Below, in pieces: positions 11,798-22,101 of a stretch of 64,000 nt of DNA. The position numbers and the translations under genes are program-made. The DNA lies in contig JALJCO010000034.1 of assembly GCA_023101725.1 (NCBI GenBank), positions 186,001-250,000 of the forward strand. Direction: 5' to 3'. Under the pieces are notes generated by a model that did no database searches, was not told the origin of the DNA, and saw nothing but the letters and a program-made list of their open reading frames with translations. Within the stretch, counting starts at the first letter, position 1. Every line of letters begins with the position of its first letter. Source of the DNA: Atherinomorus stipes. Taxonomy: Eukaryota; Chordata; Actinopteri; Atheriniformes; Atherinidae.

Positions 11798-12059
11798 AAT
11801 TCTTATTTTGGATGCAACATTTTTGTTAGAAACTGAAAGAGTTAAACATTACTGAGCATTCAGATGTGCAAAAGATTATAAAGAAAAAAAGAAAACCCCT
11901 CTTCTTCCAAACCAGTGCATGTATGAATCTGTCCATCAAGTTTATACATCTGATTGAATCACTTTTTCCAGCGTCCATGTAAACACGCCAGCTGGAAGCT
12001 CTGATCGGAAAGATATCAGTTGGACAGATTTCTTCTTCTTGGCGAATGCAAACGCTTTT

Positions 12060-12795
12060 TCTCTCTCTCCTCCCCTCCTCTCCTGCAACTTTTGTTCTGT
12101 CGGATCTAATCTGCATTTTTCGTCCTAAACCCTAAATTACACCATGGATTTGGTCAGCTGGGCTTTCAACAACGTGAATACAATTTTTTCCACCATGAAG
12201 CAAGGTGTTGGGGCAGCGTCTTGTCCAGTCGGAACCAGTCCCACGGGGTACACCATGGATTCCTGGAAGAAATGGGGGGTTTTGTGCCTCTCACATCTGT
12301 CTGTGGAGGATACCTACTTATTGGTGATTATGATAACCCCCTGCCTCGCCATGTGTGATGTCTCTCCCTCGGTCCTTAATCTCCTCCCACCAGGAACCGA
12401 CAAACGGAGCTGCGTCCTCTCCACCCACGGGGCCCTGGACTCCTCCTCCCTCCCCCTCCTAATGTTTCAGAATGTGTGTGGTCGTTCGGTTGTATCAGTC
12501 TGAGTATGTGCTTAATTGTTATGGTGTGGTTTTTTTTCCTGTTCCTGAGTCCTGATTTTCAGCAGCACTCGTGTACATGCTCTTTTTTGCTCACCAACCC
12601 AACTCTTCTCATGTAATCATTTTCCTTCTTTGACACCAAGGAAGCGCGGGCATCCGTCGCATCCTCAAGTGTTCCCGGTCCTGTCTGTTATGCTATGTTT
12701 TCTGTTGTTTGTCCAATCAGGACAGGTTGTACTGGAAGTCATTTTGTGTAACTGGGACGCTGGTTATATGACAATAAAAGGAATTCATTCATTCC
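12060..12795 (+). mobile_element. Unrecognised retroposon-like unit
   Basis: The unit has a pyrimidine-rich start (about 12056-12100), an ORF with a good initiation context at 12144, a G/C-rich body, and a 3' end reading 'gacaataaaaggaattcattcattc', i.e. an AATAAA-like signal running into (attc) repeats. Such a repeat tail is typical of elements inserted by target-primed reverse transcription. It sits inside a MITE-like repeat. No reverse transcriptase is encoded, so it would be non-autonomous or a truncated 3' end of a larger LINE. Boundaries are approximate. Confidence 0.45.
12144..12503 (+). CDS. Small ORF of the retroposon-like unit, unknown function
   Basis: The 119-codon ORF starts in the context 'acaccATGG', close to the vertebrate Kozak consensus. 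The N-terminal third is amphipathic and non-repetitive: MDLVSWAFNNVNTIFSTMKQ, then CPVGTSPTGYTMDSWKKW. A hydrophobic stretch follows (TYLLVIMITPCLAM, residues about 58-71) that could be one membrane segment. The rest is serine/leucine-rich and may be out of the ancestral frame. I do not recognise the protein. The clean N-terminus, good start context and placement within an inserted unit argue that it was once translated; the low-complexity C-terminus argues for later decay. It could also be chance. Confidence 0.35.
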   Translation: MDLVSWAFNNVNTIFSTMKQGVGAASCPVGTSPTGYTMDSWKKWGVLCLSHLSVEDTYLLVIMITPCLAMCDVSPSVLNLLPPGTDKRSCVLSTHGALDSSSLPLLMFQNVCGRSVVSV

Positions 12796-13079
12796 TTCAT
12801 TCATTATTTGTCCATGTAAACGCAGCTATTCTTATCATGGTCATGTTCTCTGCTGATCTGATCATGAAAAGGTTTAAACCACCCTTCTTGATGAGATTAA
12901 AAATTCTTTCCGATCAAGGCCAATCAGATCAGCTGACTGTGTACATGAGGTATTTTTATTCAGAATGGCCTTCGATTGGATCAAAACTGCTCCATGTAAA
13001 TGCAGCTAGTGAAAGACAGGAACATATGAGGGGAACTGAGCTCCTTGACGAAGGTCTGGTCTCTGAACGTTTTTATAGT

Positions 13080-14532
13080 TAATTTATTCTCTTGTAAACT
13101 GCATTAACCAGCGTTAACATATAAATTCAGCAACAGACTTGTTTAAAAATTAAGATAATATTTAATTATCAAGATGAGTGTTATATCCAAAAAGCTCCTC
13201 TTGGCCCAGCGCAGGAGCCAGACCATTATCCTGTTTGCCATGATGCTGGACAGGACCAGTGAAGAAGAGAAGGAAGTAATGAAGGTAGTATCTATTCTTG
13301 TTCTCTGCGTACTGATGAATAAATAGTAGTTTGCTGTATTCTACCAACAACCCTGAACATTGTGACGTTCCCTTTGATTCTGCCTCTTTTATCGCTTTGT
13401 TTATGAAGTCACACCTACAGCCGACTGTGACAGCACATACTTTCTCCTGCATGTGTTGCTTTGTTCGTGTGGCAGTCAGCCTTGGATGATTGTCTGGGAT
13501 GACCAACAGGTAATTTGTGAGTTTGTTTTTGACAGAAACTGCTTTCAGACATTATTGCTCTTCCTCCCAGCAACTCAGAGAATTTCTCTACATATACAAG
13601 TGTTTTACTTTTTCCTCTGCAGCGCCTTGGTGTAAAATGGGCAAATTCCCTATGCTTTCACTTAAAATGTACCCTGCTGGAAATGAGAAGCATAAATCAC
13701 CGTGTGCGCCTGGCACCAACGTGCCCGCTGTGTCACATCAGCTTGAATTTTTTACAACATGGAAGGAAAGTGGCGGGCCCATTGACACTTTCTAGCCTGG
13801 GAGCCGCTGTTAGTCAACCACTCATATCCATTTTTAATGAGCTCTCAGCCATGATATAGTGTAATTTCACCTCCAGGACCCAGTGACGCTATTTACTGTT
13901 AACAAGAAACAGCACAGTGCTGGCCAAATTCTTCCCGATTGGAGTGTTTATGAATTTCACAGGTTTATGACTTGTGCAGGGGTATTGTGTGTGTGCGTGT
14001 GTGTCTTTATTACAGCATTATGATCCTTGTATGCCTCTGAAGTATTGTTTCTGGGCACAGTAATTCATGTTTAAGTATAGATGAAAAGAAGTAGGTCATA
14101 GCATAAGTTTACTACTGATCTCTGATCAGTGTAAAACAAAACAACAAAAAATCATACATCGGTGGACTGGCATTAACAGTGAAATAAGTAAGAAAAACAA
14201 AATTCGTGAACATAAACTAGAAACAAATTTACTCGTCCAAAAAGGAGTGGGAAGAAGTAAAAACTTATTTTATTCCACCGCTTTTATCAATCAATTCTAT
14301 TTAATTAATGAGTTAGCTTCCAGTCTATACAATAATAATCAGTGCTGGTTCTACATTGAATTACTCCCCAGGTAAGACATCCACTGAGCGCTCCTCCTCC
14401 CCATGCACAAAAAGAACTTGCACAAATTTTTGCACCGGCCATGTATGTTTATGACAAAAAATATGAGATAGATATTTCTCAGTTGCCCAAATCCGTATAC
14501 AGAACGTTTGAAAATCACGCTTAAGACCAGGG
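13080..14532. other. No gene seen; unassigned sequence
   Basis: Ordinary A/T-leaning sequence with a short (gt) run near 13987-14004. No transposon ends or coding domains were recognised. Several ORFs of 60-114 codons have no recognisable motif. Confidence 0.5.
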
Positions 14533-14635
14533 CTGTCCATACTGTTCGTCCAATGTAATCCAAGTGTCCTGAGTGGGTAGCGTCCAGAATTTCTCAAAAC
14601 AAAACCATGTAGTATATTTTTATAGCCTAAACAGT
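14533..14635. repeat. Left fragment of a fold-back TTAA MITE (outer layer of nest)
   Basis: This matches the left arm of the element at 5884-6745: 'gtaatccaagtgtcctgag', then 'gggtagcgtccagaattt', then 'tagtatattttt...gcctaaacagta'. It stops exactly where the (caaat) tail of the minus-strand L2 LINE begins. The remaining right part lies at 26447-27005, so the LINE inserted into this MITE. Confidence 0.75.
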
Positions 14636-14690
14636 AGAATCAAATCAAATCAAACTTTATTTATAAAGCACTTTTCATGCCAAAGGCAAC

Positions 14691-14704
14691 CCAAAGTGCT
14701 TTTC
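14691..14704. repeat. 14-bp target site duplication of the L1, left copy
   Basis: The sequence ccaaagtgcttttc lies immediately before the T-run of the L1 and recurs exactly at 19109-19122. Both copies belong to the interrupted L2 3' region. Confidence 0.9.
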
Positions 14705-15796
14705 TTTTTTTTTTTTTTTTTTTTTTTTTTCTTTTTTTTTTTTTTTACTTGTCCTGTCCAGCATCGAAGCAAGCAGAATGGAAATCTGATTGCTTTATTC
14801 TGTTGAACAGTTTTGCTTTATCAAGCGGAGCTTTATGAATATAAGGCTCCACTTGATATCATGTTTATTCATTTTATTTCTTTATTTAAACATTTGTCTA
14901 TTACAACATTCCATTTCATACTGCTGGGCCTGACAAAGGAAAAATGAAAGTTAACAGAGGTAATGATAGAAAGTGAAACAGAGAGAGAGGAGTAAGGAAG
15001 AGGAAGAGAGAGAGGAGAGAAAACATGAATCCACTTACACAGTTCACTGGTACATCTGTACCGCGATCCCTAAACAACCAAGGTCTCTGTTGGAAAACAA
15101 AACAAGCAATCCCCTACAGGAGGACCTGCAGGTGGCTTAAATATCCTCAGATCATACAAACACACACAAACACACGCAGAACTACGCAGAGAAGAGGTAC
15201 AACCTAGTCAGCGCAATGGGAAGTAGAGAAGAGGTACAACCTAGTCAACGCAATGGGAAGCAGTGTCACAGTGTCAACATGCATAATAAAGGGTGCTCCG
15301 TGGTGATACAGTCATGCAGATGCAGCCTCGTCTCTGCAAGGAGGAGGAAGCCCGCAAGGCTCACGACCCAGGCCCCCAGCAGCCACTCAGAGGCCCAGAT
15401 CCCAGCTACCCCCCCCCCCAAAGAGCGGACATGCATCCCCCCGAAGGGCGGCAAAAGGCGGCCCCAGCCGGAGCCCCCTGCAGTCTGGAGGCCCAGGCCC
15501 CAGCGGACCAAGACCAGCAGCTGCCGACCCCACCGGGCGCCGGGCGTCCCCCGGAGCGGAGACAGCGCCGGGCCCAGGGCCCAAGCGCCCAGGAGCAGCC
15601 ACCCCCCCCCCGGACCCGGGCGGCCCAACCGAAACCCAGGAGGACCGGACCCCCCAGACGACGCCCCCCAGGGCAGGCCAGCCCCCACCCCAACGTCCCT
15701 GCCCCATACACCTGACACCAGGGCGCCACCACCTCTACCACCCCCTACCCTGCCACCACGCTCACACACACACTCCCCACACACCTACCCCAACAC

Positions 15797-16061
15797 TAGG
15801 GCTGAAAGATATACCGTCACCGCCCCCACATCGAGACATGGGCACCCAAGACATCAATACCGCAAGAGCAACCACATACAAGATACAGATCCCCCCTGCG
15901 CCCGCCCCGCACAAAAAGCCCCGGAAGCCACAAACAAAACCGCACCCCCCACCAAAGCGCCCGGCCCCCAACCAACCCGCAGCCACACCGCACCATACCG
16001 ACACCAAGATGCCCGGCACGAATACCGAGATACGAACCTCCGCCCACACCGCCCAGCCCTA
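15797..16061. mobile_element. Short hAT-like MITE in the L1 3' UTR, copy 1
   Basis: The left end is TAGGGCTGAAAGATAT and the right end, read inward, is TAGGGCTGGGCGGTGT. A perfect 8-bp CCCAACAC flanks both sides (15789-15796 and 16062-16069), which fits hAT-type insertion. The interior has only 19 T among 265 bases on the plus strand. The two terminal repeats differ at five sites by A on the left against G on the right, as if T had been replaced by C along the plus strand. Confidence 0.75.
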
Positions 16062-17458
16062 CCCAACACCTCCGTGTACCCCCCCCACACACACATACAC
16101 CCACCCACTCCGCTCTCCGACCTTACATACCCACACTCACTCCTCTCTCCACCCCCAGCACTCTCCTCCCTCTACCGTCCACACCTACCCCCACCTCCTC
16201 ATACCCTCTAACACACACATGCACTCCCCCCACATAACTGCACCAACCCCCTCCCCACCCCCCCCACACATACGCCCCCACCTCCCTATACCCCCAATAC
16301 CCCATACAGTCCCCCTTACATGTCCAGCCCCGCCCATCCCTCTGACCTATCACACTCCCGCCCTTCCTTCCTTCAGCCCCTCATGACCATCCCTACTAGA
16401 CACTCACGAGCATGCCACTCCTTCCTCCATCCCCCTTTCTTCCAACCACTTACCCACATCTCCTCCCTCTTCCAGCCCAAGTTCCTCCCTCCCACATTTC
16501 CTCTTTCACACTCTCATTCATTATTCTCACATACCCACCTCTCTCTTGCCCATGCCCTCGTGCCTCCTGAGTGCTAGCTCGGGCCGGGGAAGGAGCCGCG
16601 AGCTCCAAGCCCCCAACACGTTCCCCCCCCCACCACCACCCCCATCCCCCACCCCCGGACGCAGCAGGCCAGGCATCCCCCAGGCCAGCAGATCCCCCGC
16701 AACGCAGCCAGCCTTAACCACTGGCGCGTGAAGTAGCCACTGTCCCCCCTCCCCCCAGTAGTGCCCGGGAGACCGGGGTATGAAAGGACCCTGCCCCCCC
16801 CCCCACCCCCCACTCATGACTGTGTGTGTAAGATGTGTGTTGTTTGCAGTTAAAACTGAGGGGCAGTGCCAAGTCATGCCGGGAGTGGGGGTCGCGTAGG
16901 GGGCATGTCCCCCCAACCGGCCCCTCCCTCCTACCACACACTATATGGCCCGCCCCTCAGAAGTGGTTGTGAGCTGTTGTTATTTTATGTGTTTAGGTGT
17001 CTAAGTGTGGTTAAAACTGGGGAGCAGGCTGCCTCTAGACGTGGCAAGCAAAGGCACTTTGGTGCCCTCCCTCACCACGCCCGCTTGACACGCACCCTCC
17101 CCAAAACCCTACGTGTGTGTGTGTGAGGTAGAGCAGGGGGGGGGGGGGGGGTCTTGGGAAAGGAGACCAGGGGGGTATGAATTCCCCCCCTGGAAGAAGA
17201 GCCGTTACCGGCATTAGGTACCCCTGCCTCCCGGGATCCCCCCAGGGCAGAAGGGGCAGGCATGGCCGCCCCCACGGCCCGGCGTCCGGCGTTCACCACG
17301 GAAGGGCCAGCCTCGGCCCCTGGGGGCGCTCGACCACGCCAGGCCAGGGAGGGGGGAAAAGGGACGGGAGTGGAAAGGGTCGGCGGAGGGGCCAGAGTCA
17401 CCGGCCCAACATCCCCAGGCCTCGCAAACCCCCCCAAGAGGCACGCAGAGCTGCTATT

Positions 17459-17502
17459 TTTTTTTTTCTTTTTTTTTTTCTCCCCCCCCCCCCCCCCCCC
17501 CC
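17459..17502. repeat. Polypyrimidine T/C homopolymer tract
   Basis: A T-rich run (about 17456-17480, with one C) is followed by an uninterrupted run of about 20 C, within the C-rich L1 3' region. On the sense strand this is a G-run followed by an A-run. Confidence 0.9.
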
Positions 17503-17846
17503 AACCCGACACACACAAACCCCACCAATGCACCACCACCCCCGCACCCAAACACCCATCATCCATGCACCCCCCACCCACCCACCCACCCATCTCCACA
17601 CACCCCCACAGGCAGCCACACACACACACAACCGCATTCACGCCCCCCCTCCAGTCACACACCCACCCACACATACCAAGGACGGGGACCACGGGGCCAC
17701 CAGCCCCCCCCCACGCCACAAGTCCACCGCCCCCAGCCCCCGGAGAGACCACCGACACAGCGCCCCAACCGACACAGCGGCCGGGCGGGACAGGCACCCG
17801 GCGTGGAAAAGACCCGGCCACCCCGCAACCCCCCACCTCCACACAC

Positions 17847-18112
17847 TAGAGCTGAACGATATGGACAAAACCCCACACCCCGACAGCCACGCCAGACACC
17901 CCAACATCGATACAACACGACATGACCACGGGTCCGCCGAAAACCAAACACCCCGGCGGAAAGCGCAGCTCCGTCCGCGACCCCCTAGAGCCCCACACGC
18001 AGGACAAGCACAGGGGAAATCCACACCCCCCACATAGCCGCTCCCGCGACACCAACATCCCGGATGCCCACATCCCGACACAGACACGACAACGATACAC
18101 CCCCCAGCCCCA
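17847..18112. mobile_element. Short hAT-like MITE in the L1 3' UTR, copy 2
   Basis: The left end is TAGAGCTGAACGATAT and the right end, read inward, is TGGGGCTGGGGGGTGT. A perfect 8-bp CCACACAC flanks both sides (17839-17846 and 18113-18120). Length and ends make it the same family as 15797-16061. There are 18 T in 266 bases. Six A-to-G differences and one C-to-G separate the left and right repeats. Words such as 'gacaccaacatcccgg' look like T-to-C versions of AT-rich 'gatatcaatatctcgg'-type sequence. Confidence 0.75.
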
Positions 18113-18589
18113 CCACACACACACCCCCACCAGCACACACACCCGCACGCACACAGCAGAGGCGCCCCGGCCCCCGGCGCAGTGACTAGACGTCACCAGG
18201 TCGTGAGGACCGGCCAAATCCAGAGGAGGCACGTCCCACCGGCCCGCCCCCCCCCCCCCCCAGCGCCAAGCCGGGTCCCCCGGCCCCGGAGGCAGGGGCC
18301 ACCCCGGAGCGCCGGGGCCCAGGACCCCCCGCCCCCCCCCGCCCCGGGACGACCCCGGCCACCCGGCGCCAGCCGACAGCCACCGGCCAGGGCCCCACCA
18401 GCGACCCGCCCACCGCCGCAGAGCGGCCCCAACCGCTGACCCCCATGCCCCCCATCGGGCTGGATACAGCCCCGCCCCAGCGGCGAGGCAGCCCAGACCC
18501 CCCCAAGTCAACCGCCAGGGATCCATAGCCATCAAGCACTCGCCGGCACCCAACCCCCACATCGCCGAGGCGGCTCTCCTACACCAACG

Positions 18590-19081
18590 TTAAGTGATGG
18601 AGCTAATCACAGGGGACCAGAGGGAGTGGAATTCATCTAACTGGTTCTTAGAGGAGGCAGACATCGTCTCAATACTGATATGGTCTACTAAGAAATTCCT
18701 AAACTGGCTAATGCTCAGATTATTTTTGAATTTCCAGTTTACCAAGATAGTTTTCTTTGCAATACATAATACAGTAAGTATCATATGTGCATAGTTGGTT
18801 GCCGTGTTGATCTCATCCAAGTCCCCCAGTAAACACAGTGTGGGGCTTGCAGGAAAGTTACACCTGAGCCACGTTGACAGGTCATCACATACCTGAAGCC
18901 AAAACCTCTGGACAGGTGGACAAGACCACAAGGCGTGAAGATAATTGTCTGTTGTATTCTCATTGCAGTGCAAACAAATATTTGAAGGTGACAGACCCAT
19001 CTTGAACATCCTCTGTCCTGTGTAATGTACTCTGTGTAAAACCTTGAATTGTATCAACTGCATATTTGAGTTTTTAGTCAT
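18590..19081 (-). pseudogene. L1-like ORF2, C-terminal end
   Basis: The minus-strand frame of 163 codons is open to its stop. It reads MQLIQFKVLHRVHYTGQRMF, then a C-X2-C-X9-H-X4-C cluster (CLHCNENTTDNYLHALWSC), the cysteine-rich C-terminal domain of L1/Tx1-type ORF2 proteins. The following helices (FRNFLVDHI...) fit the usual C-terminus. Only this end of a protein normally over 1,200 residues is present because the insertion is 5'-truncated. The frame shows no stops or frameshifts, so the insertion may be fairly young, in contrast to the skewed 3' region downstream on the sense strand. Confidence 0.88.
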
Positions 19082-19108
19082 TAGGAACGTGTTTAAACAT
19101 ATCTGTGT

Positions 19109-19122
19109 CCAAAGTGCTTTTC
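19109..19122. repeat. 14-bp target site duplication of the L1, right copy
   Basis: Exact repeat of 14691-14704 (ccaaagtgcttttc). The L2 LINE sequence resumes from here. Confidence 0.9.
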
Positions 19123-19571
19123 AAGACAATAAAAAAACACATTTAAAAAAAAAACAAAAAAAACAGGCCTTCACACACCCAAGCACAAAACACAGCACAC
19201 ATAACTATGAACATTTGCACACACACACACATCCCACACACCCCCCACCTACCCACCCACTCAACTATGCATATATCTTCCAACTCCTAAAATAAAAACA
19301 CTAAGAGTAATAGACATCTGGCTTGACCTACTGTGAGGAAGTGATATCTTGGGGATCCGTTCACTCCAGGAGCCAGACATGGTCACAGAGGGTATTTCTG
19401 CAGGGACCAACCAGATCAGGGCAGGCCGGGGTCCACACCACAGTGATAGGGCTGCAGTGCCGGGCCCCAGCCACCAGGACAAGGGCAGCCACCCGCCAGC
19501 TCTCTCCAGACCATGTAGGCAAAGCTCCCAGAGTGAAGGATCCCCATAAGAAAACACTGGTGTTAAAATGT

Positions 19572-19982
19572 TCAAATGTTCAAACAGATAAAATAAGTGG
19601 ACAGATATGGAAAAATTAATAGGTATTCATAAAATGATATGCTAAACGAGTCAATAAAATCTAAAATATCTTTAACATAAAATAAAATAGAGTGAAAGTT
19701 AAATAAGTAAAATGAAATCAAATCAAAAAGGTAGGTCTTGAGCCTCTTCTTAAAAACATCAACAGTCTCTGCAGCCCTGAGGTTCTCTGGCAGGCTGTTC
19801 CACAGACGAGGACGGTAGTGGTGGAACGTGGCTTCACCGTAAGTTTTAGTTCTCACCAGGGGAACAACTAAAAGGCCGGTACCAGAGGACCTCAGGGTTC
19901 GCGAGGGTTCATAATTTAAAAGCAGGTCGGATAAATAAGAGGGCCAAGACCATTAAGACATTTATAAACCACTAAAAGAACC
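19572..19982 (-). pseudogene. L2-like LINE ORF, C-terminal fragment
   Basis: On the minus strand this reads GEATFHHYRPRLWNSLPENLRA, then FKKRLKTYLFD, the characteristic last segment of L2/CR1-type LINE proteins (compare GEASFQWYGPRLWNSLPEDLRG at 43.9 kb). Just upstream on the sense strand, 20590-20654 encodes HITPVLKSLHWLPV, separated only by the 603-bp TTAA insertion. The ORF ends near 19680 in A/T-rich 3' sequence. Confidence 0.85.
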
Positions 19983-19986
19983 TTAA

Positions 19987-20589
19987 AGTTGTACTTCCAT
20001 GGTCATTTCATTAATATTTCTGTGTTCTCCATTATTATTGAATGCATTCTGCATCGTTTCTGTTTAAAAAAACCTTCTGGTATCTTTGTATCCAGCTGTA
20101 TTTGTATACTAGAAGAGAGGCTTGTGGTCCAACGGCAGCTTTTCCAGGTCCTTCTCATGAATTTCCGTCTGATTGGCTCCCTCCCATCAGTGTATGAAGG
20201 AAGCTCCGCCCTCCGCTCTTATTTTGTTACAGACAGGAAATAAAGCCGACAAACAAGTTTATTCCATCATGCTAACAAACAGTTAGCTAATTAGCTTCTC
20301 AACTCCGAAGCTACAGTCGTGCTGTCTTCACTTCTAGTGTGTAGTGGAGGGTTACCTGCCTTCCAATGGACAGATAGAAACCCCACGTGGGATACGCAAT
20401 TTGAAATGTGACGTAGAAGTGCGAGGCTGTTCCCGATTCGCTCTTTTCTACGTATTGTTTCTCTGATGAGAAAGCACAGCGACTGGGGGGAACGCAACGC
20501 TAGCAAGTCAGCATGTGTAAGTAAACAAGGGGAAACCCTCCGTATTTCAAAAGGAGCAAGTTAAACGGGTTTTCAGTGGAAGGAGGCCT
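19987..20589. mobile_element. 603-bp non-autonomous element with TTAA duplication, copy A
   Basis: TTAA flanks both sides (19983-19986 and 20590-20593), interrupting the L2 coding sequence between the codons for FKV and its 5' neighbours. Weak terminal repeats: left AGTTGTACTTCC, right (inward) AGGCCTCCTTCC. The whole sequence recurs at 46455-47059 with high identity, also between TTAA copies, which confirms the boundaries. It encodes nothing recognisable. TTAA suggests mobilisation by a piggyBac- or Kolobok-type transposase. Confidence 0.88.
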
Positions 20590-20658
20590 TTAAAGTCGAT
20601 CATGAAACGCACGGGGAGCCAATGCAGTGATTTTAAAACTGGTGTAATGTGTTCCTGC

Positions 20659-21963
20659 CAGGGGCGGAGCTAGACATTGTCATCATCAGGGGCTTAGCCC
20701 ACAAAAAGTTTCTTCATTAAAACTAACATCGGACTAAACAAGGACTAACTGAGCAGAATTCACAGTACCAGTTCTAAACCAGGACTCATTCAGGACAGCA
20801 TTTACAAAACCAGTTCTAATCAGGACTCATTCAGGACAGTATTTACAAAACCAGTTCTGATCAGGACTCATTCAGGACAGTATTTACAAAACCAGTTCTA
20901 ACCAGGACACAGTCAGGGATGTATTCATAAATTTATCCAAAAATATAAAGAAAAACTGTTTCTAAAAATGCTACTTCACCCAAAGTAAATATGTCCTAAA
21001 ATATCATCATCTTCTTCTTCTTTTAACCTGGTTCTTGTTCCACCTCTGTGTTGTTCTCATTCTTGCTTTTATCTTCTCCTCTTTGTACAAACACACAAAG
21101 ATCAACCAGAGCAACAAAAATATTATTGTAAAAATTGACACAAATATATTCCACACAATTATAAGGTTATTTGTACCTTTGTTCTGGAGGTAAAACAGGT
21201 AAAGGGCCTTATCTGCATATAATGGTCGGCTGAAACCACAATATCACCAGGTAAGGTGTTTTTGCTGTTTCTATTTGTATAACATTTAAACATGACAACA
21301 TCATTTAACCTCAACTTTAAAAAAAAAAAAAAAAAGTACACAAACTAGGGTAAGTGTGTCCTAAAATCACTAAAATCACTGTGTTGGCAAATCACTAAAC
21401 AAAAAGTATAAACTGTATATGTTTATATATAGGCTATTCAACAGTTAGTTAAAATTAATTACAAATTCAGCTTATCTTGTTGAAACAGTCGCATCTGTGC
21501 TCACTGCATGGTGACATAATTACATCTGACTGTTATAAAAGTTACAAGGGAAAAATCACGGCCACACCATCGTCATTCATGACAGGTTTGTTTACATATA
21601 ACGCGTGACCACTACCTACCAGATGAATGTGAGATTAACGTCGTCTGATGCTGTGAATCAATGAGCTCGTGGGAGCTGCAGGCTGGGCTGCGCTGCCACC
21701 GCACCGGTGTGCTCCTGTGACATGCGAAAGGCGCGTGCGGCATACAAACGCCACAGGTTTGGACCGTACCAAGTTTAGAGAGGGGGGAGCCTAGTAACCA
21801 CATGCAGCGTCCCCTTTCTATTACGTTTACATACATTGTAGTTGATGAGAAATTACCATTCTAAATTAATAAAAAACAAAAAAGAAACCTCAAAAAGATC
21901 CGGGGCTTTTGAAGAATCATTCCAGGCTTAAGCCCCCTAAGCCGCCCCCCCGCTCCGCCAATG
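20659..21963. mobile_element. hAT-like non-autonomous element, 1.3 kb
   Basis: Terminal repeats are CAGGGGCGGAGC on the left and, inward from the right, CATTGGCGGAGC. The 8-bp GTTCCTGC is duplicated exactly (20651-20658 and 21964-21971). CA-initial ends with 8-bp duplications are the hAT pattern. The interior has a 41-42-bp tandem repeat (20768-20925) and an A-run near 21319-21335, and no transposase motif. It interrupts the minus-strand L2 LINE just before the HITPVL codons. Confidence 0.88.
20768..20925. repeat. Tandem repeat, 41-42-bp unit, nearly four copies
   Basis: Units beginning 'ccagttctaa' start at 20768, 20810, 20851 and 20892, each running through 'aggactcattcaggacag' and 'atttacaaaa'. 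It lies wholly inside the hAT-like element. Confidence 0.88.
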
Positions 21964-22101
21964 GTTCCTGCCCTCTGGTCCTTGTCATGTACAGTATGGC
22001 GCCAGTGTGGGTGGCTGGCCGTCTGCTGCTCCTGCAGTATATGGTGTTTTTATTACTACTTTTGACCATCGGCACAAAACAGATCGAGTCTCTGCTGGTG
22101 T

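Larger units (their letters stand above)
11930..13060. repeat. MITE-like repeat with 'ccatgtaaac' words, split by a retroposon
   Basis: Both flanks carry the word 'tccatgtaaac' in several places: near 11972, 12811 and 12990. The same word marks the ends of the element at 45993-47233. The middle, about 12060-12795, does not share this character and looks like a later insertion. Exact ends and a target duplication could not be fixed. Confidence 0.45.
14705..19108 (-). mobile_element. 5'-truncated L1-like LINE with giant G-rich 3' UTR
   Basis: A 4.4-kb insertion bounded by perfect 14-bp duplications (14691-14704 and 19109-19122). Its poly(A) tail appears on the plus strand as T-runs at 14705-14730 and 14732-14746. 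The minus strand holds the end of ORF2 (18590-19081), then about 3.9 kb of 3' untranslated sequence. From about 15360 to 18590 the plus strand is C/A-rich and T-poor, so the sense strand is very G-rich. Mammalian L1 3' UTRs also carry a G-rich, quadruplex-forming tract; here it is far longer. A stretch of more ordinary composition lies at about 16810-17130. Two short hAT-like MITEs lie inside the tract. Confidence 0.88.

Noticed and set aside
12630..13082. 150-codon open frame
   Set aside because: It runs from the retroposon-like unit through its (attc) tail into the flanking MITE-like repeat, so it joins unrelated sequences.
15216..16211. 331-codon proline/threonine-rich open frame and other long frames of 15.2-18.6 kb on both strands
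   Set aside because: They result from the C-rich, T-poor composition, which removes stop codons. They span the two hAT-like MITEs and the L1 3' UTR and have no domain.
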